Shown here in pieces: positions 59,862-64,000 of a stretch of 64,000 nucleotides of DNA. Where the stretch lies: NCBI RefSeq assembly GCF_001021505.1, contig NZ_LDPO01000025.1, forward strand, positions 1 through 64,000. The letters are read 5' to 3'. Position 1 is the stretch's first letter; the number at the start of each line of letters is the position of its first letter. The translations under genes were made by a program, and so were the position numbers. This stretch comes from Mycolicibacter heraklionensis (GTDB lineage Bacteria; Actinomycetota; Actinomycetes; Mycobacteriales; Mycobacteriaceae). Under the pieces are notes generated by a model that ran no database searches, was not told the DNA's origin, and saw only the letters and a list, made by a program, of their open reading frames with translations.

Positions 59862-59934
59862 GGGGCCTTAGCTCAGTTGGTAGAGCGCTGCCTTTGCAAG
59901 GCAGATGTCAGGAGTTCGAATCTCCTAGGCTCCA
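59862..59934 (+). tRNA. alaT: tRNA-Ala (anticodon TGC)
   Basis: 73-nt cloverleaf. The acceptor GGGGCCT pairs with AGGCTCC, including a G-T pair; the anticodon stem CTGCC/GGCAG encloses TTTGCAA with anticodon TGC at 59895-59897; the T loop is TTCGAAT. CCA is not encoded. It lies 12 bp after tRNA-Ile. Confidence 0.97.
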
Positions 59935-59968
59935 CAATGCGACCGCGAACGCGTCGCCCCCCGGCGTA

Positions 59969-60394
59969 CTAAATCTTGTGCTGTGCGTCCACGCTCGGTG
60001 GGCGCGGCGACGGCTCCTCCGGCCGCTTCGAGCGGCGGATCACCACCACCGCGACCCCGCCCGCCAGCAGCGCCGCACCGGCGGCCGCCGCGATCACCCA
60101 AGACCGGCGAACATGACGGCGAGGAGCGCTCCCTTCCAGCAGCTCCGGGAAGGCGGCAACGGCTTCTTGGGCGGCGGCAAGCTCCCGGGCCGCGGCTTCG
60201 GCGGCTTCGGCAACCCGGTCGGACAGCTGGCTCTCGCGATAACGCCGGCGCAATTCCACCGCCCCGCGGCGCACTGCGTCGCCACTGAGCCCGACGGCGC
60301 CCCGCGCCACGTCCACCGGCCCGGCAGCGGTATGGGCCAGCCCCCGCGTCAGGCGCTCTCGGTGGGTCAACGGGGTCTCGGTCGCCAGGCGCAT
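59969..60394 (-). CDS. cwsA: Cell wall synthesis protein CwsA (Rv0008c-like)
   Basis: Predicted 141-aa protein with a cytoplasmic helical N-terminal part and one membrane helix near the C-terminus (about 98-118, [21 protein letters not shown]), then a basic tail. It begins [18 protein letters not shown] and has [15 protein letters not shown], as in Rv0008c. In Mtb, CwsA interacts with CrgA and Wag31 and supports polar growth and division; crgA lies 1.2 kb away here. The ATG at 60394 is chosen on homology. Confidence 0.85.
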   Translation of the reverse strand: MRLATETPLTHRERLTRGLAHTAAGPVDVARGAVGLSGDAVRRGAVELRRRYRESQLSDRVAEAAEAAARELAAAQEAVAAFPELLEGSAPRRHVRRSWVIAAAAGAALLAGGVAVVVIRRSKRPEEPSPRPPSVDAQHKI

Positions 60395-60452
60395 GGGCAC
60401 AACGCTACCCGTGACGCACCCCACCACGCCGGGAATGGCAGACTGTGATCCC

Positions 60453-60983
60453 ATGACCTCCAGCTCTATTGCCACCGCAACTGCCACGCTGCACACCAAC
60501 CGCGGTGACATCAAGATCGCGCTGTTCGGCAACCACGCCCCCAAGACCGTCGCCAACTTCGTCGGCCTGGCCCAGGGCACCAAGGAGTACTCGACCACCA
60601 ACGCCTCCGGCGGCTCGTCGGGGCCGTTCTACGACGGCGCGGTGTTCCACCGGGTGATCGGCGGCTTCATGATCCAGGGCGGCGACCCGACCGGCACCGG
60701 TCGCGGCGGGCCCGGCTACAAGTTCGAGGACGAGTTCCACCCCGAGCTGGTGTTCGACAAGCCCTACCTGCTGGCGATGGCCAACGCCGGTCCCGGCACC
60801 AACGGCTCGCAGTTCTTCATCACCGTGGGCCAGACCCCGCACCTGAACCGCAAGCACACCATCTTCGGTGAGGTCGTGGACCCGGACTCGCAGGCCGTTG
60901 TGGACGCCATCGCCACCACCGCGACCGACCGCGCCGACCGGCCCACCGAGCCGGTCGTGATCGAGTCGATCACCGTCGCCTAA
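60453..60983 (+). CDS. ppiA: Peptidyl-prolyl cis-trans isomerase A (cyclophilin)
   Basis: Predicted 176-aa cyclophilin that speeds proline isomerisation in protein folding. The active-site block [14 protein letters not shown] is near residue 68, followed by [16 protein letters not shown] split across strands and the terminal HTIFGEV. No signal peptide is present. The ATG at 60453 gives a length close to Mtb PpiA (182 aa). It is divergent from cwsA. Confidence 0.95.
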   Translation: MTSSSIATATATLHTNRGDIKIALFGNHAPKTVANFVGLAQGTKEYSTTNASGGSSGPFYDGAVFHRVIGGFMIQGGDPTGTGRGGPGYKFEDEFHPELVFDKPYLLAMANAGPGTNGSQFFITVGQTPHLNRKHTIFGEVVDPDSQAVVDAIATTATDRADRPTEPVVIESITVA

Positions 60984-60992
60984 ACAACGGTC

Positions 60993-61424
60993 TCAGCGGC
61001 CGGTGTAACCGGCCGCTGACAGCGCCTCGAACACGTCGCGCGGGTCGGTTCCCAGATCCCACCGCGACAGGATCAGCATCTGGTCATCGCGCGTCTCGAT
61101 CTCGAGTAGCCGGTGTTTGCGCCCGATGCGCTGATACTCCGTGACGCGAAGCCGGGTCAGGCTGTCCGGGGTCAGCACCCGGGTGCGCCACCAACCGCGC
61201 ACCGCCAGGCCGTCGAACGTCAGCGCAAGCTTGGGCCGGGCCCGCCAGGAGAATCCGGCAAACACCAGCAGGCCGACTCCGGCAATGCCGGCGAGAACAC
61301 GTCCGGGCACATCTGTGGCGAGCGTCACAGCGCTGATAGCTAACGCTGCCCCGACCAGCGCGCAACCAGCGATTCCGCCGGAAGGTGGCGACCATTCGGT
61401 TTGCTCCTGCCCGCCCTGAGTCAT
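60993..61424 (-). CDS. PH-domain membrane protein (Rv0010c-like)
   Basis: Predicted 143-aa protein with two membrane helices near the N-terminus (about 19-38 and 44-60) and a bacterial PH-type domain (about 62-140, starting RPKLALTFDGLAVRGWW). It matches Rv0010c (141 aa). It is convergent with ppiA, with 9 bp between stop codons. The upstream 141 bp hold DnaA-box-like sites and a palindrome. Function unknown. Confidence 0.88.
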   Translation of the reverse strand: MTQGGQEQTEWSPPSGGIAGCALVGAALAISAVTLATDVPGRVLAGIAGVGLLVFAGFSWRARPKLALTFDGLAVRGWWRTRVLTPDSLTRLRVTEYQRIGRKHRLLEIETRDDQMLILSRWDLGTDPRDVFEALSAAGYTGR

Positions 61425-61445
61425 TTCGACCTGCGGGTTTCAAAG

Positions 61446-61467
61446 TTATCTACAGGAGTTGTCCACA
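61446..61467. promoter_or_regulatory. Two DnaA-box-like sites before the PH-domain gene
   Basis: TTATCTACA (61446-61454) and TTGTCCACA (61459-61467) lie in direct order 4 bp apart. The second equals the mycobacterial DnaA-box consensus. They are about 10.7 kb right of oriC and 22 bp upstream of the Rv0010c-like start. Confidence 0.6.
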
Positions 61468-61476
61468 GTGGGGATA

Positions 61477-61494
61477 AATCACATCGTTGTGATT
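61477..61494. promoter_or_regulatory. Perfect palindrome AATCACA-N4-TGTGATT
   Basis: An 18-bp inverted repeat with 7-bp arms lies 10 bp beyond the DnaA-box pair, between crgA and the PH-domain gene. It resembles a dimeric regulator operator. The arm order (TCACA then TGTGA) is opposite to a CRP site, so CRP is not implied. Confidence 0.6.
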
Positions 61495-61565
61495 GAGCAA
61501 TTGCTTGGTTGCCCAGCTGGCATCGGCGGCTGCGCGACATAACCGAAAAACCGCGTCTGCGCAGC

Positions 61566-61850
61566 TCAGTGCCAGCGCATGGTCAGCAACAGCCCGGTGA
61601 TCATGAAGGCAAACGCGATGGCGTAGTTCCACGGGCCCAGCTCAGCCATCCAGTTGAGCGCCGCGGGAGCGTCCAGTCCGGTGGCCCCCAGCTGATACAC
61701 CATCAGCCACACCAGTCCGAGGAGCATCAGCCCCAGGAACAGGGCGACGAACCATGCGCTGGATGGGCCGCCCTTCACCTTGACCGGGGTACGGCTCACC
61801 GCCGAGGGGGTGAAGCTGGTGGTCTTCTTGCGAACCTTGGACTTGGGCAT
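61566..61850 (-). CDS. crgA: Cell division protein CrgA
   Basis: Predicted 94-aa membrane protein with a basic N-terminus (PKSKVRKK) and two membrane helices (about 32-53 and 70-90). It matches Rv0011c (93 aa). CrgA interacts with FtsZ, FtsQ, FtsI and CwsA and stabilises the divisome in mycobacteria. The ATG at 61850 was chosen on homology; a longer frame upstream enters the divergent promoter region shared with the DUF881 gene. Confidence 0.96.
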   Translation of the reverse strand: MPKSKVRKKTTSFTPSAVSRTPVKVKGGPSSAWFVALFLGLMLLGLVWLMVYQLGATGLDAPAALNWMAELGPWNYAIAFAFMITGLLLTMRWH

Positions 61851-61942
61851 CGGTACCTCGGGACGGTGCGGCGTGAAGCTGCGAGTATGGGTCGGTACGA
61901 GATTAGCCCAGCAGCACAATCTAACCGAGAACGGGAGAGCCG

Positions 61943-62704
61943 ATGGAGCGCAACGGGCCGCCGTCTCCCGGCCGCCGCTCCCCATGGCAGCTCGGAGTCC
62001 CGCTGGTCTGCTTACTGGCCGGCTTGCTGCTGGCGGCCACCCACGGTGTCTCCGGCGGCAAAGAGATCCGCCGTGGGGACGCCCCCCGGCTGGTCGACCT
62101 GGTCCGCTCGACCCAGGCCACGGTGGAAGAACTCACCACGCAGCGCGACACGTTGGCAACCGCCGTGGGTTCGGTACACGGCCGAGGCTCCGGCGTTGCC
62201 CTGTCGGCGATGCGCAAACGCACCGAGCAACTCGCCGAGGCCGCCGGTTTGGAGGCGATGCACGGACCGGGCCTGGTGGTGACGCTCACCGACGCCCAGC
62301 GCGACGCCAACGGCCGGTTCCCCCGCGATGCCTCCCCCGACGATCTCGTGGTGCACCAACAGGACATCTCCGCCGTACTCAACGCACTGTGGAGCTCCGG
62401 GGCTGAAGCGGTGCAGATGCAGGACCAGCGGATCACCGCTACGTCGGCACCGCGCTGTGTGGGCAACACCCTGCTGCTGGACGGCCGAACCTACAGCCCC
62501 CCGTATGTGGTGACCGCGATCGGTGACCCGGCCGCGATGCAGGCCGCGTTGGCCGCAGATCCCCTGGTCACCCTCTACAAGCAGTACGTGATCCGGTTCG
62601 GTCTGGGCTACAGCGAGCAGGTCAGTACGGACCTGGAGGTCGTCGAGACACCGGCGCTCGCCCGGATGCGCTATGCCGTGCCGGCCGGGCCGGTCGACTA
62701 CTGA
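61943..62704 (+). CDS. DUF881 exported protein (Rv0012-like)
   Basis: Predicted 253-aa single-pass protein with an N-terminal membrane helix (about 15-35), a coiled-coil region (about 48-105) and an extracytoplasmic DUF881 domain marked by [11 protein letters not shown] and [20 protein letters not shown] in pieces. It matches Rv0012 (262 aa). DUF881 proteins sit near division genes in many actinobacteria, but their role is not known. The ATG follows GGGAGAGC. Confidence 0.92.
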   Translation: MERNGPPSPGRRSPWQLGVPLVCLLAGLLLAATHGVSGGKEIRRGDAPRLVDLVRSTQATVEELTTQRDTLATAVGSVHGRGSGVALSAMRKRTEQLAEAAGLEAMHGPGLVVTLTDAQRDANGRFPRDASPDDLVVHQQDISAVLNALWSSGAEAVQMQDQRITATSAPRCVGNTLLLDGRTYSPPYVVTAIGDPAAMQAALAADPLVTLYKQYVIRFGLGYSEQVSTDLEVVETPALARMRYAVPAGPVDY

Positions 62705-62729
62705 CACCGGTCCCCGCGCCGTGCGGCGG

Positions 62730-62735
62730 TAGCCT
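62730..62735 (+). promoter_or_regulatory. TAGCCT -10-like element before trpG
   Basis: TAGCCT fits TANNNT and lies 7 nt before the GTG at 62743, suggesting a leaderless transcript. It supports the GTG over the TTG at 62737. Confidence 0.5.
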
Positions 62736-62742
62736 GTTGGGC

Positions 62743-63414
62743 GTGCGGATCCTCGTCGTCGACAATTACGACAGCTTTGTGTTCAACCTGGTCCAGTATC
62801 TGGGCCAGCTGGGCGTACAGGCTGCCGTCTGGCGTAACGACGACGCCCGGCTGGCCGACCCGGCCGCTGCCGTTGCCGACTTCGACGGGGTGCTGCTCAG
62901 CCCCGGACCGGGCACGCCCGAACGCGCCGGTGCGTCGATCGCTCTGGTCGGTGCATGCGCGGCGGCGCGGGTCCCGGTGCTGGGAGTATGCCTGGGGCAC
63001 CAGGCGATCGGCGTCGCCTTCGGCGGCACCGTGGGCCGGGCGCCGGAGCTGCTGCACGGCAAGACCAGCACCGTCTTCCACACCGACGCCGGGGTGCTCA
63101 AGGGTTTGCCGGACCCGTTCACGGCCACCCGCTATCACTCGTTGACGATCCTGCCCGAGACGTTGCCCCCCGTTCTGGAGGCCACGGCGCGCACCCGCGG
63201 CGGGGTGATCATGGCGGTGCGGCACACCCAGCTGCCCATCCACGGGGTGCAGTTCCACCCGGAGTCCATCCTCACCGAGGGCGGTCACCGGATGCTGGCC
63301 AACTGGCTGGGCTACTGCGGCTACACCTGCGACGACGCCTTGGTGCGCCGGCTGGAGGAGGAGATCGCCGCGACCGTGCAGACCGCGCGTATCGCCAGCA
63401 GTACGGCCAGCTGA
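62743..63414 (+). CDS. trpG: Glutamine amidotransferase (anthranilate / aminodeoxychorismate synthase component II)
   Basis: Predicted 223-aa class I glutamine amidotransferase that supplies ammonia to chorismate-using synthases in tryptophan or folate synthesis. The nucleophile Cys lies in GVCLGHQAIG (about 82-91) and the His-Glu pair in GVQFHPES. It begins RILVVDNYDSFVFNLVQYLG, as in Rv0013. No trpE or pabB is adjacent, so the partner (TrpE or PabB) is not shown by context; it may serve both. The stop abuts that of pknB, which is convergent. Confidence 0.94.
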   Translation: MRILVVDNYDSFVFNLVQYLGQLGVQAAVWRNDDARLADPAAAVADFDGVLLSPGPGTPERAGASIALVGACAAARVPVLGVCLGHQAIGVAFGGTVGRAPELLHGKTSTVFHTDAGVLKGLPDPFTATRYHSLTILPETLPPVLEATARTRGGVIMAVRHTQLPIHGVQFHPESILTEGGHRMLANWLGYCGYTCDDALVRRLEEEIAATVQTARIASSTAS

Positions 63415-64000
63415 CTACTGGCCGAAGCGCAGCGTGATGTTGCCGTCGGTGTTGACGCCCTGGCCCGCTGCCGGGCTCTGGTAGAGCACCCGGTTGTGCC
63501 CGGACCCGCCGGCGTCGACGTCGGCGCCCTTGACCAGCATCCCGGTCCAGCCCAGGGCCCGCAGCTGCGGTTCGGCGTCGGTCCAGAACATGCCGGTCAG
63601 ATCCGGCATCACGAACTGGTTGCCGCGGGAGACCCGTAGCTCGATCACCGCGTCGACGGGCACGGTCTCGCCGCTGGGCGGGCTGGTGGCGATCACCTCA
63701 CCGGCCGGCCGCGGACTGTCCACCGTCACTTCGGTGATCTTGGTGAATCCGTAGACCGTCAGGTTCTTCTGCGCCAGGTCCAGCGTCTGGCCGGTGACGT
63801 CGGGAACGGGCTTGGTGGCCGGGCCGCTGCCGATCACGATGATGATCTCGTTGGTGACCGCCGTGGTCTGATTCGCCGGCGGGTTGGTGCCGATCACCTT
63901 GTCTTTGAGTTCCGGGGTCGACGGCGAGTTGACCTGTTTGAACTTGCCGAAACCGGCGGCGGTCAGCTTCTTGACCGCGTCGGCGTAGCTCAGGGTCGCC
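63415..64000 (-). CDS. pknB: Serine/threonine kinase PknB, C-terminal PASTA part (partial)
   Basis: Only the 3' end is in the window. It encodes about 194 residues of extracellular PASTA repeats: part of one ending GTNPPANQTTAVTNEIIIVIG, one from PVPDVTGQTLDLAQKNL, and a last from MPDLTGMFWTDAEPQLRALGW to the terminal NITLRFGQ. This is the C-terminus of PknB (Rv0014c), the essential kinase that senses muropeptides or lipid II and controls growth. Its targets CwlM and PonA1 are encoded in this window. The kinase domain lies beyond the right edge. Confidence 0.96.
   Translation of the reverse strand, partial: ATLSYADAVKKLTAAGFGKFKQVNSPSTPELKDKVIGTNPPANQTTAVTNEIIIVIGSGPATKPVPDVTGQTLDLAQKNLTVYGFTKITEVTVDSPRPAGEVIATSPPSGETVPVDAVIELRVSRGNQFVMPDLTGMFWTDAEPQLRALGWTGMLVKGADVDAGGSGHNRVLYQSPAAGQGVNTDGNITLRFGQ

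Noticed and set aside
61477-61494. CRP-type binding site
   Set aside because: The arms are in the order TCACA then TGTGA with a 4-bp gap, the reverse of a CRP site.

Overview
The window is high-GC actinobacterial DNA from a non-tuberculous mycobacterium. It carries the chromosomal replication origin with the genes that flank it in all mycobacteria: rnpA-rpmH, dnaA-dnaN-recF, gyrB-gyrA, parA-parB and pknB. Almost every core protein can be matched from memory to a Mycobacterium tuberculosis (Mtb) protein of similar length. Several genes appear to have the leaderless promoters typical of the group. The species cannot be fixed from sequence reading alone.

Layout. 1-5.6 kb: the start of a GT-C type membrane protein (Rv0051-like), two tandem class A penicillin-binding proteins (ponA1 and a paralogue) and a DUF5318 zinc-ribbon protein, all on the minus strand. 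5.7-9.3 kb: a DUF1707 membrane protein, a PadR regulator, ino1 and an alpha/beta hydrolase. 9.4-13.9 kb: an F420-type oxidoreductase, an amino-acid ABC importer whose binding protein and permease are fused, a MarR regulator and an SDR enzyme. 13.9-20.7 kb is the accessory block. It holds five secreted PknH-sensor-domain paralogues, three small anchored extracytoplasmic proteins and a polytopic membrane protein. Six of these genes form one tightly packed operon of exported products, which is the best candidate here for an undescribed system. 20.7-28.0 kb: leuS, mtc28, a Cys-rich-tailed membrane protein, YqgE, an MFS transporter and a mycothiol-dependent isomerase-like protein.

28.0-29.8 kb is a synteny junction relative to Mtb (Rv0036c-like next to Rv3906c-like). 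It contains a 53-bp tandem repeat and a secreted PE-PPE-domain hydrolase. 29.8-48.4 kb is the conserved left flank of oriC: pcnA, mutT4, a DUF6049 protein, murJ, sigM and a truncated anti-sigma gene, trxB-trx, cwlM, parB-parA with three parS sites, rsmG, jag, yidC, yidD, rnpA and rpmH. 48.4-54 kb: DnaA boxes, dnaA, the dnaA-dnaN origin region, dnaN, recF and a DciA-like gene. 54-64 kb: gyrB, gyrA, a DUF3566 protein, tRNA-Ile and tRNA-Ala, cwsA, ppiA, a PH-domain protein, crgA, a DUF881 protein, trpG/pabA and the 3' part of pknB.

Themes. Much of the window serves replication, segregation and cell-envelope growth: PonA1, CwlM, MurJ, CrgA, CwsA and PknB form a connected peptidoglycan and division network. 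Notable departures from the Mtb pattern are the ponA duplication, a sigM-rsmA junction in which the anti-sigma factor has lost its sigma-binding domain, the PknH-sensor gene cluster, a membrane protein with a CGxGCGC-repeat tail, and DnaA-box-like sites beside a perfect palindrome upstream of the PH-domain gene.
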